From assembly GCA_026874595.1 (NCBI GenBank), contig CM049317.1, positions 33,819,901 through 33,883,900 on the forward strand: a stretch of 64,000 bases of DNA, in the 5' to 3' direction. This document shows, in pieces, positions 12,301-23,343 of the stretch (within the stretch, counting starts at the first letter, position 1; the number at the start of each line of letters is the position of its first letter). This DNA comes from Sipunculus nudus. Its lineage: Eukaryota; Annelida; Sipuncula; Golfingiida; Sipunculidae. Below the pieces are notes generated by a model. That model searched no databases. It was not told where the DNA came from and worked only from the letters and a program-made list of their open reading frames with translations. The translations under genes and the position numbers were made by a program.

Positions 12301-15300
12301 ACACAATTAAATGTACACTTTAATCATTGTAAAGGAGTGCAGAGCAGAGGGGAAGCCTGCTGGTAGTGGCCAAGCTGACCCAAGGCAAGCTGCCTGGGGT
12401 GGGTTACATAATGCAAGTGAAGGCTGTACTACTAGGTGGGCTAGATGTAAACAACACTTGACATGGTGTATGAAAACATGAATAAAAGCTATTCTTTCCA
12501 ATCAATTTCTTTGAAATTTCAGATTTTAAAAGATTAAATCCTTATGTATATATGCTGTGAAAATTAAATCAACAGTGCCAAAGTTGGACAAAATTTAAGG
12601 TTTTGATTTTTTATTTATGCTAATAACTTGAAAAATTTACAAAATTCAGATCTAATTTCGGGTAAACAATTGAATCTTGATTAAATAAAGTTATATTCCT
12701 GAAAAAAAGTCTCTAGGTTCAGCAATTCTCATGTGAGTAAATATATTTCCTGATTTTTTTAACAAATTGCATTATGTTTTGGCCCATAACTTCAAAATAA
12801 TACCCAATACTAACCTAATTTTTGGTATGTTCATAGAAAATGTATAAAAGAATGCGAATCCTAAATACGATCAAAAACAGATCAGTGGTTTTGATATTAG
12901 GCAGCCCTGAAGTGTAATAATGGCTTTTTTTTATGGAAAACGGAGTTTTTTTCCCTTAATATCTCGAAGTCCTGAACAAAGTCCTAATGACCCAATTTTC
13001 GGTACAGTAGGAGATTTTGGGGACATCTAAAATTATGTCAACAGCCTGGGGAGCATAGAGATGTGCACTGAATGACCTACAGTCATCAAAGTGGACTGCT
13101 TGACAATGTAAGGGAATACAACAAGAGCCTCCAAAAAAATTCAATAACTAGACTAATTTTGCAGCTTTTATTTTTAAATTTAAGATTTTAACAGATTAAA
13201 TCCTTAGGTATACATGGTGTGAAAATTAAATCCACAGTACTTACAGGAAAAAAACGTGCCATGGCCAAAGTTGGGCAAAATTTAAGGTACCAATTTTATA
13301 TTTTTGCCAATATTTAAAAAAAATTAACAAATTTTGATCTAATTTTTGGTATACAATTAAATTTTGATTAATATAAGTTGTATTACTGGAAAAAAGTCCC
13401 TACCTTTAACACTTTTGGTCTTAAGTGACCATTATGTTTGGGCCCATAACTTTTTTAAATATATAATACTGACTTAATATCTGGCATGTACATAGGAACT
13501 ATATAGAGGAATATTTATGGTAAATATGAAGAAAACCAGATGAGTGGTTTTGATTTTAGGCAGTCCTGAAGTGTGAAAACAGATTTTTAATAAAAAATTG
13601 AGGTTTTTCCTTAATATCTCAGGGGAACGAAGTCCTATTCACCCAATTTTTGGCATGGTAGGAGATTATGGGGACATCTAACTGTATGCCGAAATTCAGA
13701 TTCGTAGGTCCAACGGTGTTGAAACGTGCCAGTCTTACGGACGGACATCCAGACGGACAGACGGACGGACGGACAGACAGACGGACGGACAACGGACAAT
13801 GGACCATGACTATAGCTCAGATGACTTATAGTCAGCTGAGCTAAAAAAAAGGTCCCAATGTCCAGAAAAGGGGGGGTCCAGGCCGAAAAATTTTGTCTGA
13901 AACCCTTAAAAAAAGGTTGCCTCAAATGAAAAAATGAGGGGGGGGGGGGGGGGGGGGTCCGGACCCCCTGGAACTGCTTCTGATACTTTTGTTCATATAT
14001 TTCCCTGAACATATTTCTTTTGGATTATCCTGAAATATAATTTCACTACTTTGACTAAATATTAACCCTAATTTTAACAACTACCACCAATTCTCACATG
14101 AATAAACATTTGTAACTTTAGGTTATTTCATCAGTTCCCTCTGAACTTCATGACAGCAATAGACTTAAATATCTCCAGTTGACCACTCACTCTCAACTCA
14201 TGTTTCATCAAGCAGATCGTAGCACATAGGACTAATTAATGCACAGTTACTGGTTCTAGCCCCATTGAAGAGCGTCAAAATTGCATTTTATGTCTACTAA
14301 TATTTGAATATCTATTTTATCTTCGCCAACAGAACGAAACACAGAATTACACAACAGACATATAAACAAGCCATAAGTACAACAGAACTACATACAGCGA
14401 TACACATGAGTAACGAGCTGACATGGTTTTTTCATTGACTACCACAGCAGCCTGAATTGTAAATTCACTCCAAGTTATGGACCGAGAATAACCTAGAGCA
14501 CTAAAATGTAAATTGACGGACAGGAGGAGGGGCCAGGGGGAGGGACCAGGAGAAGGCAGGAAGGAAGGAGTTTTCTCCAGCCCCCCCCCCCCACAACACA
14601 GGAAGGATGACCTTATATATTTACTGCATTATATGTGGCATACACATCCAGGATCCTGGATACTGAAGCTTCATTACAGATTTATGTGAAAACAGGATTT
14701 TCTATCAACCAACATGACACAAAGTGGCCTTGACTGTATTTACTTTTTTACCACAATATATATCTTTTAATATGCAAAACAATAAATATCTTGAAGTAAT
14801 ATTTGATTCAGATTTCACAATTTTAAATTGTGCTTTATTTGTACATAATTTGGCTCATATATTATCAATTTATGCATACTGATGGGTTAAGTTTTATTTT
14901 AATTTGAAAAAAATATTTAACAGAAAATTTATTTCTTTAAAAATGCTATATTTTACATAACACTGCATCTTCTGGATTACTCCTTGAATTACTATTTCAA
15001 GAAGAAAAAATTGTGTATTGGAGTGGAAACAGCATTTCAATGAAGAAAATAAAGTGTAAACAATCACAATTACTGCATAAAACTTGGTAGGGAGGGGGAG
15101 GGGGTTGATATGAGAATAACTGCACACCTGTCACAGCAGTGGATCTCCCCCAGTGACCTGTTACAAATCAGATACCCTGGCATAGCTGACCTCCAATGAC
15201 AGAAAGTGGCCTGCCTGCAGCTGGACATTATGCAAGTGAATACAATGCTTTTGTTATCAAATTTCAGAATTTAACAGAATAAATCCTTATGTAAACATGC

Positions 15301-18300
15301 TGTGAAAATCCAATCAAATGTACTTACAGGAAAAAATGTGCAATGGTCAAAGTTGGACAAAATTTAAGGTACTGATTTCATATTTATGCTAATAACTTAA
15401 ACAAGGGACCCATGGGTCACAGCGCTCAGCTGATTGTGACAGTTATAACTGCATCACCATAGATTTTTTTAAGTTGCAATAAAAATACTATCCTCAGTGC
15501 TCAGAAACTAGGGCTCAATGACTGGGGGGGGGGGGGGGGGGGAAGAGTTACAACACCTTTGGATATAAATACAGAATACAGAATTAAATTCAATGGTGCT
15601 TACAGGGACTGGTGGCAGTTACTGCACCTCTGAATATACGTAAAAGATAAAATTTAATTTAAAGGAAATATTTTTAAATATTTAAAAACAGGCAGAGAGA
15701 TGGAAAACAAAGCAAATAACTTTAATTACCATTCTACTGAGACAGGAAAATAATGAACAAATATTTGCATGAGATCCTTTTTTTTCTTTTGTTAAGTCAT
15801 TTTTTTTAAGTTTATAACTTTTACTATATATTTACAGTATATCATAAATATCTGAATATTTAAATTTATTCACAAATCTAAACTGCACCAACATTTATAC
15901 TTAATTTAGTCAGGTAACATCACAAAATGCACACAGATATATTTCTTTTTTTTATATAAAATATATTTTTTAAATTTGCAAAGCAATAAATATATGAGAA
16001 TAACACTCCAGAATTCACAATTTTAAATTGCACCTTTATTTATCCATGATTTGTTTCATATATTATCAAATTATGCCTACTGATTGGTTTATAATTATAT
16101 TTTGTTGATTATTTAAAAGGAAATAATTTCTTTAAAATGCTACATCAGAACAATGTGGCATCTCTTGGATTACTTCTTGAATTAATATTTATTATTTTTA
16201 AGCTTTTACTTTCAAAATTTCAGATTTCAACAGATTAAATCTACATGTATCCCGGCTGTAAAAAGTAAATTGAATATACTTATGAGAAAAAACGTGCCAT
16301 GTTCAAATTTGGACAAAATTAAAGGTACCAATTTTATACTTTTGCTAATATTTTAAAAAATTTAAAAGATTTTGACCTAATTTTTGGTATACAATTAAAT
16401 TTTGATTTATTAAAGTTATATAACTGAAATGAAGTCCCTAGCCACAACATTTTTTTTTTATGTTAAGTGAGCAAATATTTTTCCTGATTTTTTTACAAAG
16501 TGCAATATGTTTGAGCCAATAACTTTTAAAATTATATAATACAGACCTAATTTCTGGCATGTACATAGGAACTATATAGAGGAATATTTATGGTAAATAT
16601 GAGGAAAAACAGATGAGTGGTTTTGATATTAGGCAGTCCTGAAGTGTAAAAATGTTTTTAGTAAAAAATTGAGGTTTTTCCTTAATTTCTCAAAGGAACA
16701 ATGTTGCAAAGACCCAGTTTTCAGCTTGGTAGGAGATCTGTGGGACATCTAACATTATGCCAAATTTTGGATTCCTAGGTCTTATGGTTTCAAAACGTGC
16801 CACATCTACCGACAAACGACGGACAATGGACCAAGACTATAGCTCAGATGACTTATAGTCAGCTGAGCTAATAAAAACAAAAACACTACACCATGTAGAC
16901 GAAATGTCAGTGGGATGATTTTGGTTCATTGACAACTAAAGCTCTTAGTAAAGCGCCATCTATCGCTAGACCAAGTTGAGGCTTTGTTGTGTTGTTAACC
17001 TGTAGCCACAGGTTGCTGCCTTCATTTATCTAGCGGACAGGAATGCATGCACTGTTAGGCAATGGTGAGCCAGGCCGGGTGATTGTTTCAGCCAGCAGTG
17101 TGCAGTGCATGTGTTTCATTATTACTGCTTACTTCTTGACCCACCCAGCTGAAATTTGACACATCCCCCTGGCTGGATGAAACAATCCAGTATGGAACCA
17201 TTGCTCCAACCCAGTCTCATGTAGCCAATGGTCCAGTTACAAGGACACTCAGCAATGATGATGTTGCACTACGCTCTTTACACAGTGCTTTACTACATCG
17301 TAAGCGCTGTTTGTTTTGACCTTGTATCCTGAATCTCTACACCAGAGGGGAGCACTGCAGGGTTGGGTTTTAGGCCGCCCAAAACCTGTTTCGGCAGGGC
17401 AGAGCCTAAAACCTGCCTTTAACTGCCTAAATTAGGTTATAACCTGCCTAAAATTGCCTTTATCTGCGCTAAACCTCAGATACCCTCACATATGACTTGC
17501 ATAAAACTATGTTTTATAGTTACACAGCTAAATGCATTAAAGAAATATGCTCAAAAAACTAAAAGAACTTGAGGAACACTTTATTCAAACTAAACAAATT
17601 AAACCATTATAAAAGCAACAAATGGAAACAATACCAGTTCAGGTTGTCCATATAAACACAGTTCTCTATCAGTTTCAGCTTGTATCCCCAAATCATATTC
17701 AGAGCTAGGTCTCCCACCTCTGCATCACTGCATGCCATTGTTGTCAATAAAAGAATGACCATACTGTAAGCTTATTACCAGATAATGTAATTAGCTTTTT
17801 GATCATGAGGAATTAAATTTTGTGATATACATGAAAAAATTTTTTCCAAAATTAAAAAAACTGTTCCATCTACACTGATGAATAGTCATTTATGCTATAG
17901 TCTCACTAACATGTCATGTATGTTCTGTTTGCCTGAAGCTTCAAAAGGCAAAAACAGAAAGATTGATTTTATAAATTATAACATATCATTTATGTTAGCC
18001 AAAATTGAAAATATGATATCTTTTTCATTATCTAATGACAAATAAGAATTTCCACTAGTTGTTTATTCCCTTAGGTCATCCCTTTAAGAAATTTTAAGAT
18101 TGTGTGCACATATTTATTGTCCATATAATGATGGATATGCTTTGTGAAAATTGAACCCTTGTGAAACACTTGAATTAGTACAAACTGAAAAATTCAAAAA
18201 TATATTGCAGTGAATATGTTCCAAACCACAGAATATTCATAATACTTTTGGGCCATGTTTAACCTAAAGGCCTGAGAAACCTACATTTCATAGTCATCGG

Positions 18301-21300
18301 CGCTGACTACTACACTCAGTCAATAAAAAGTTTGACTCAAGAAAAGATTTCAGGCTGTGATTGCATCATCCTGGTGATGTATGAAAGCTCATGTGAACAT
18401 CTACTTGGAAACTGCAGTACTGTAGGATTAATGACCATTGGGTCTGATGACCCCATCAGCTTGAAAGTAATCAGTCTAATCAAGCCTTACTGAATGCTCT
18501 ATAATTACATCATTCCAGGTAGCAAGGCACTCATCAGGACACCCAAAGGGTCTTGATTAGAACATTAACTTGGCCTATGAAACCATGTGCCACACAAACT
18601 TGGTCTCATGCTCTGAAACCTATACTGGCTCTTTGAAAACTGCAAGATCCCAGTCAACAGGAAATCATGCATTATAAATAACTGGAACCTTCCAGAAAAG
18701 CCTTGTGACTGCATCTCCCCAACAAGTTTGGTAGTTTTATAGATCTACAAGTCATAAATTTTAACAAAAATAGGTTTTAGGCACCAACAGGTGCCTATAA
18801 CCTGTTTTAGGCGGGGCAGTTTTAACCAGGTTATAACCTATGGTTAAAACCTTCCTGCCTAAAACTTGCTAACCCTGGAGCACTGTATTTTGGTCCAATC
18901 AGATGAGACCTTGTGCTGGAAGACAAAACAGTTTACCAACCAATTGAGAAATACACGAAGCCAATTTCTTCATTTCGTTTTGAGTGACAGCTCATCGCCC
19001 GGTGACTGTCTGAACAGGCCACAGACTCAGAGAGAATGGTCCAACACATGGTTTCTGGGCGGAGCCTGATGCCTGACGACTGTTTGTTGACTTGCATTTG
19101 GTTGGCTGTCAGTCACATCGGCAGTTTTTTCCAGCAGACAGGCCCATGTGCACAGGCAGCAGGAAAATCAGTAGCTTTAGACACACAAGATTTCCACTGC
19201 TTCGGGAGCATAATGTTACACATGCACTGCACACGGCTGGTTGAAACAATCGCCCTAGTTCACCAAACTCAAGATGAGATGTAATTAAACTAGGTGCATC
19301 ATCAGAAGATGTATGCGTTCCCGATAAATGGCTCTGTTGGAAATAGAGCAACAATTGGGTCTACATCTATCACGTAAATGCCTGTACGGTTATCTGCAGG
19401 AATACTTAGGTAAGTTAGGAGGTAAAAGTGAGGAAATGAGAAGAGACAGTATTTATATTTTTTAGCTCCAAAATGCACGGCTAATTCTGAACATGCTCCA
19501 AAGGTTCAAGCAATATATAAAGAACGTCTGTCCAGTGGGAGTATCATAGGACATAAAGGTCCATGTACAGAAATGGTTAATATATATACAGCAAGCGCAA
19601 GATAGGACCCCAATTCCAGTTGGGGTCCTACTAAATACGGGAATACCCCTAAATATCAATATCATTTCTTTCAATATTTCACAAACAACAGGATTAGTAA
19701 TAACATTTGGGCCATATTATTAGGGGTTTGTGACATAGGAAAGGTTTTCAAGGTTTATTTGAATTATTTTTAAATAATCAATAAAATGAAAAACAAGGGA
19801 GCAAGTATAGAATCTGGTCTACATGAACAAGGTTATGGGTGTATATGGACAGACGTAATGATGTTTAGGATTGTGTAATGGAGAAGTAAGAGGTATGTCG
19901 ATGTGTTAATTATCATCAGGCATGTCAATTGTCATGGCATGAGATGGTCCAGTCAGTTTAGACCCATCTTGGAAATGAAGACCCGAGGCCTTGTTACCAT
20001 TCACATTTGGAGTTGGACCATTTCTGGAAGTGGAAAATTAAGCGACACCCCATGCCTGGGTTCAGGTCACTATCGTGATCTCTCATTGTTTTTTTTTTTT
20101 TTTCCGATGTTCTATGAAAAAATACTCTTAACTATTTATTGGTTGACATTCATGTCATTTTGATAGTGTATGGAATATATTACGATTATGAGTGGAAATA
20201 AAGCGGTATTCCGGAGTATTCTGGGTATTCCGGTATTTAGTACTAGTACTGTAGTAGGCAGTGTGTAAAACCCGGACCCCACGGACCCCGGACCCCAGAT
20301 CCCGGACCCCAAGAAAAAATCTATAATTCTTAAAACTCTCATATGGTAATTTGTCGAGATATTTTGCAGAATAGTATCTTAAGACGTTTTTTACATTATG
20401 TGTGTTAAAAAACATAAAAAGTGGTCTGTTTTGCAACAAAAGTTGATAAATTACCCTATGGACCGTGGCGCACTGACCTCACAGATCCCACGGACCCCTT
20501 TTACTTGTTGTTTTACCATTTCTTTTGTACATATTTTAACATCCCATTAAGGTATAACAACCATATGATTTAGTTATTGTGATTTTGTATCTATATTATT
20601 TTCATTTTGTCTTATTTTACTTCATGTTCTTATATTTGCTATTTGTTTCATGTTTAGCGAAATAAAAAGTATAATAAGAACATTTATAAAATCATTATGT
20701 TTTTACCTGTCGTTTCTTGAAATGCAAGTCATCAACAATTTCTTTGGGTAATTATATTGTTACCAACAGTAAATTGCATTGTTGTTCATGAATGGAACAC
20801 AAAACCTGTGTTATGTGGAAGAGCTCTGATATCGATATATCACAATATCAGTCTCAGGTCCGCATGCATTGACCGCTGGCGCACTTCAGTGTGCCTGCAC
20901 TATAATATTTTCACTTGAAATATCAAATAATCATATTTAATGTTTGACACGAGTGCTTATTCTTTCTCATGGAGTCATAAATGAAAATATGAGCGGGGTT
21001 TCCAGGGTCCTTTAAAAATGGAATAGTCATCAAAGTCAAGCAGTTTGGGTCCATCTTCAGCAAAATATTTTGTATACTTAAAATGTTCATTGAAATGGTT
21101 ATTTACAAAGCTTCAACACTGAGGGACTTTACTTTGTTCTTATATCAGCATCAGGGGTGTTTTTATCTGTATATATAATCAACAGTGTGGAAATTGGTTT
21201 TTGGGGTCCGGGGTCCGGGATCCGTTGGGTCCGGGTTTTACACACTGCCCTGTAGTAGGACCGCTGGAAACGTGCAATCTGGGCGATAATAAAGGCTTTT

Positions 21301-21471
21301 TTCATTTGCGGGGAGAAAAATACAACATGCGAAATAAACAAAAACATGTGGCCATTCAGATTGAAATATACGGATGAATGCAGTATTTTCACAATGATCA
21401 AGGCATTAATCACAGATTCATCGTACCTTTTTTGGTAGATTATAACGAATCTCCACACTGTCCATGGCCAT
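3232..21471 (-). CDS. SMYD5: SMYD5, SET and MYND domain lysine methyltransferase (5' part of gene)
   Basis: Five minus-strand exons (21427-21471, 9681-9929, 5943-6064, 4325-4394, 3232-3336) join in one frame at GT-AG borders. They total 591 nt, about 197 residues of a protein that is about 418 residues in human. The peptide follows SMYD5: a KGKGLFA start of the SET N-part, FLWNALY, the MYND zinc ligands (CEFC about 53-56, CPGC about 94-97, YCSQAC 101-106, H115 and C119), then HPLNRLQEAW, SASIMLIARM and EEEEIAHKLLG. SMYD5 is known as a nuclear/cytoplasmic lysine methyltransferase, with histone H3/H4 and ribosomal protein RPL40 reported as substrates. The catalytic C-terminal SET portion and post-SET cysteines are outside the window. 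Intron 1 is about 11.5 kb and transposon-rich. Nothing suggests a pseudogene: all five exons are open and phase-compatible. Confidence 0.95.
4325..4394 (-). CDS. SMYD5: SMYD5 exon 4
   Basis: This is a 70-nt exon entered after two bases of an Arg codon (AG|A) and left in phase 0 at CAG|GTAA. The acceptor is ttggtttcag. It encodes N-M-H-F-P-P-E-S-A-S-I-M-L-I-A-R-M-I-S-T followed by VKQ. This agrees with the PPE.ASIML.ARM segment conserved in SMYD5. Confidence 0.93.
5943..6064 (-). CDS. SMYD5: SMYD5 exon 3 (second half of MYND finger)
   Basis: This 122-nt exon is entered in phase 0 after ...CPGCQ and encodes VAYCSQACRDSAWNQYHRTL followed by C. It carries the last four zinc ligands of the MYND finger (C-x3-C, H-x3-C), then a linker with DHPLNRLQEAW. 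The acceptor is ctcag and the donor is GGAG|GTAAAT. The exon ends two bases into an Arg codon that exon 4 completes. Confidence 0.94.
6595..7248. mobile_element. Short hAT-like DNA element in SMYD5 intron 2
   Basis: The element is bounded by the perfect 8-bp direct repeat GTACTCAG (6587-6594 and 7249-7256). The ends are inverted: TAGTGGTGGG on the left and AAGTGGTGGG (read in reverse complement) on the right. Both ends share the subterminal motifs GTCGGTT and TGATCATCGA. The 654-bp length and lack of a transposase frame indicate a non-autonomous element. An 8-bp duplication is typical of hAT (also P) elements. Confidence 0.8.
7349..9283. mobile_element. Candidate hAT-like element with TTTCCCA subterminal repeats
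   Basis: The proposed ends are CAGGTTTGTGTGGGAATTACC on the left and, in reverse complement, AAGGGTTGTTAATTACC on the right. The flanks GTTCTTAT (7341-7348) and GTCCTTAT (9284-9291) match at 7 of 8 bases. Near both ends the motif TTTCCCA/TGGGAAA recurs many times, as subterminal transposase sites do. The interior holds short minus-strand frames, such as 7857-8066 with a Lys-rich end, but nothing recognisable as a transposase. It lies in SMYD5 intron 2. Confidence 0.45.
9681..9929 (-). CDS. SMYD5: SMYD5 exon 2 (SET N-part and first half of MYND)
   Basis: This is an 83-codon exon, phase 0 at both ends, with acceptor catttccag and donor CAG|GTACTG. The peptide starts GKGLFAKKDISKDEAVFAES, continues through FLWNALYKYKACEFC and ends at VCPGCQ. 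These are the diagnostic N-terminal SET-fold and MYND segments of SMYD5. It is the longest conserved exon and the anchor for the gene call. Confidence 0.96.
10670..10770 (+). repeat. Nested repeat fragments incl. GACCCATGGGTC palindrome
   Basis: A fragment of the GGGGGTCC repeat (10670-10720) runs directly into 'acaagggacccatgggtcac...gctcagctgatcgtga' (about 10727-10765). The second piece contains a perfect 12-bp palindrome GACCCATGGGTC. Other copies are at about 15398-15440 and, inverted, at 34121-34150. Confidence 0.6.
11744..11880 (+). repeat. Two-copy tandem repeat of about 69 bp
   Basis: The phrase 'attgttgcaaaagttgcaat' occurs in two adjacent units with the same surrounding sequence (ctgaaaatataagttaaaa / ctgaaactataagttaaaa). 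The two units diverge by only a few bases. Confidence 0.8.
12520..13040 (+). repeat. Truncated hairpin-family repeat
   Basis: The sequence matches the body of the complete copies ('tttggcccataactt', 'gatcagtggttttgatattaggcagccctgaagtg') but stops before the GGAC tract and hairpin. Confidence 0.6.
13180..13843 (+). repeat. Hairpin-ended dispersed repeat, copy 3
   Basis: This is a complete copy: the body, a (GGAC)n tract at about 13736-13795, and the terminal hairpin at 13813-13843 identical in stem sequence to copies 1 and 2. Confidence 0.75.
13850..13980 (-). repeat. G-tract repeat fragment (GGACCCCC family)
   Basis: The fragment contains 'gggggggtccaggccgaaaa', a poly-G run of about 20 and 'tccggaccccctgg'. 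It resembles the repeat at 22205-22416, including the antisense frame of that copy. It sits directly after the hairpin end of copy 3. Confidence 0.5.
15250..15440 (+). repeat. Truncated hairpin-family repeat fused to GACCCATGGGTC repeat
   Basis: The hairpin-family body ends abruptly at 'aataacttaa' and is followed by 'acaagggacccatgggtcacagcgctcagctga' (15400-15433). The second sequence is the same short repeat seen at 10727 and 34150. Confidence 0.55.
16220..16870 (+). repeat. Hairpin-ended dispersed repeat, copy 4
   Basis: This is a full-length copy with a reduced GGAC tract. The terminal hairpin (TAGCTCAG...CTGAGCTA) is at 16840-16870. Confidence 0.72.
17358..18877. mobile_element. 1.52-kb hAT-like DNA transposon, non-autonomous
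   Basis: The element is flanked by the perfect 8-bp duplication GAGCACTG (17350-17357 and 18878-18885). The left end reads CAGGGTTGGGTTTTAGGC and the right end, in reverse complement, reads CAGGGTTAGCAAGTTTTAGG. The start CAGGG and the 8-bp duplication are typical of hAT elements. Repeated GCCTAAAAC and GGTTATAACCTG motifs lie inside both ends. No full transposase frame is visible. It lies in SMYD5 intron 1. Confidence 0.88.
20257..21249. mobile_element. 993-bp inverted-repeat DNA transposon with GGACCCC arrays
   Basis: Both ends read GGCAGTGTGTAAAACCCGGA when oriented inward and continue into clustered GGACCCC repeats. The flanks carry the same 8 bp, CTGTAGTA (20249-20256 and 21250-21257). 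This fits a non-autonomous hAT- or P-like element. No transposase frame was seen. It ends only about 180 bp inside intron 1 from the first SMYD5 coding exon. Confidence 0.85.
21427..21471 (-). CDS. SMYD5: SMYD5 exon 1 (start codon)
   Basis: This short first coding exon encodes MAMDSVEIRYNLPKK, joined in phase 0 to GKGLFAKKD of exon 2. The donor is AAG|GTACGA. The match to the VEVRF...KGKGLFA start of known SMYD5 proteins supports the join. The frame holds three candidate ATGs (21483, 21471, 21465). I chose 21471 because ATG-21471 and ATG-21465 both have GCC before and G after, while 21483 has a poorer context. The sequence upstream to about 21550 is probably 5' UTR. Confidence 0.85.
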
Positions 21472-22200
21472 GGCCTTTATCATAGACTGGCTCCTCCTCC
21501 TCCAACATCTGACTTTTGGAAGTGGGAACCAGTCCATTGCAATTGCAGACCAGTTCCCGGTGCTGAACTTTTTCCAATTCCCATAGATAATAGAAAACTT
21601 ATAGTATTTCAATATGTCCCCCTCCCATATTTACTTTGGTGGCAAGTTTATTCAAATAAACACATCAGATAGTCAATGAGTGATAACAACATACAATGGC
21701 GATTCATGCACCAGTAAAACATTTATCTGTGCGAAAAATTTTGTATAATGCATGTCCAAACTGGCTGCACTGTGTCATCATAGCGCAAAATATAAGACGG
21801 TGTTGTAGCTGTGTTAAACATCGTGGTTTGGGAGAACCTGTTTTTCTCCTGCAACATTTAATAACAAGCAGTAGTAGGTCTATCTATTCCACGCAATATC
21901 ACAATATATATATATCAAAATCAATAATGAACAACTCTGATTTTAAAGTCATTAAAATTGTGATTTATTTTTTTATGACTACCCATTAGAGCTTAAAGGT
22001 CTGAATAACTTTACATGCTTTTCTAATCTGGTCAATTTTACAATTTATACCGGTTGAATGAAGAATGCAGTTAATAGTAACCAGCTTATAACAAGCTAAC
22101 AATAATATATATTTTGTATCATTCCTAAATTAACATATCTGATGTAATAGATTAAATTGCTTATATTTAAATCCAGTAAAATTAAAAAGTGTACTACTAG
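21472..22200. other. Region upstream of SMYD5
   Basis: This is the presumed 5' flank of SMYD5. I see no TATA box or CpG-rich core that I can place with confidence. A plus-strand frame at 21696-21989 starts at an ATGGCG but resembles nothing I know. Confidence 0.3.
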
Positions 22201-22204
22201 TATT

Positions 22205-22416
22205 AGAAGCGGATCCGGGGGGGGGGGGGGTGTCCGGAATCCCCCTTTTTCATCAGAAACAAGGTGTTTTTTAACGACTTCAGACAGAATTTTGCAGCTT
22301 GGACCCACCTCCCCTTTTCAAGACCTGGGGACCTTTTTAGGGTTTTCTTTATCCTCCTGGGTTGGACATGGACCCCTCCCCCCTTTTTTTTCCTAAATCC
22401 TGGATCCGCCCCAGAG
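22205..22416 (-). repeat. Short repeat with GCGGATCC inverted ends and G-run
   Basis: The block starts GCGGATCCGG plus a G-run and ends CCTGGATCCGCCC, so the termini are inverted. Its minus strand carries a 79-codon frame starting near GADPGFRKKKGGG, an artefact-type peptide of this repeat. Part of the sequence ('ggggtcca', 'aaattttg') resembles the fragment at 13850-13980. Confidence 0.55.
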
Positions 22417-23036
22417 AAACAGAACTGAGCTGTTAATTTCAATTGTTCATATTTTGAATGATTAAACTGTGTATAAGGTGGTTAATGGCATCCACAAATA
22501 TTACAATATATTTCCTGTTTCGTAAATGACACCTTCAACACACCTGACATTCAGCAAACATGCATTGATCTCAGCCAGATTTAACTGCTCTGGGATTTCT
22601 GGTCATTATCAGTCTGTTCTGACACTCGAAAGTGCACAAAGCCATACTGCATCTATAATGCTTTTTAACAGCTGACTGCTTATGCAACAGAGACAAACTA
22701 TAAGTTCAGGTGCTTGGTAGATATTAGACTTGTAATCAATGAGGGTAGTTATGTTCACCATTAAAGGTCTTTGTTTGTATCTCGGACACTAATGATAAGT
22801 TATCAGGAATGGAGATTATTATTAGTGTCGGGGTTCAAAAAGGCTGTGACAGTTGTGTATTACATAATCTGATACTAGTATGTTCTCATTAAACAGGTGA
22901 TTTGTTTTATCTCACTGTGAATGTACAAGTGACTGGGCATGTGATAGATTCTCCCAATATAGCTATTTACCAACTACAAAAACCTTTTTTTAAATGCCAC
23001 AGGTGTTAACAAGGACTTTATTTTTCTAGACAAAAC
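22417..23036. other. No recognisable feature
   Basis: This is AT-rich sequence without a convincing exon, element end or repeat. Confidence 0.4.
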
Positions 23037-23044
23037 AAATATAT

Positions 23045-23101
<57 letters not shown>
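23037..23101. repeat. (AT)n microsatellite
   Basis: This is an almost uninterrupted AT dinucleotide run. Confidence 0.95.
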
Positions 23102-23102
<1 letters not shown>

Positions 23103-23343
23103 CACTGTATCTAAGAGAACTAGGTACGTTAATTTAATATACAACATGTATTTATTTTAATTCATGGACTCGTACAACAAGATTACTTCATAGACAACAA
23201 GATTATGTACCAGTACTATTTTGACAGGTGAACTGGATGTTTGCGTTGCCTTTAATCTGTAGATCAAATTCATTTTAAAATGAGAAGTTACTGGTTTTAT
23301 TTGTTTAACATCAAATGCTGTTTTCTTATTAATTACGACCTTA

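Larger units (their letters stand above)
9930..21426 (-). other. SMYD5: SMYD5 intron 1, repeat-filled
   Basis: This 11.5-kb intron separates the short first coding exon from exon 2. I see no other gene in it. It holds hairpin-ended repeats (12.5-13.8 kb, 15.2-15.4 kb, 16.2-16.9 kb), related AT-rich repeats near 11.9, 14.8 and 16.0 kb (shared phrase 'catatattatcaa' or variants), a 1.5-kb hAT-like element (17.4-18.9 kb) and a 1-kb terminal-inverted-repeat element (20.3-21.2 kb). Poly-G runs near 13.94, 14.58 and 15.53 kb may reflect repeat ends or assembly-sensitive sequence. Confidence 0.8.

Noticed and set aside
21696-21989. Plus-strand 97-codon frame divergent from SMYD5
   Set aside because: It starts with ATGGCG, but there is no recognisable domain, and no clear promoter or splice evidence. 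I could not separate it from a chance frame.
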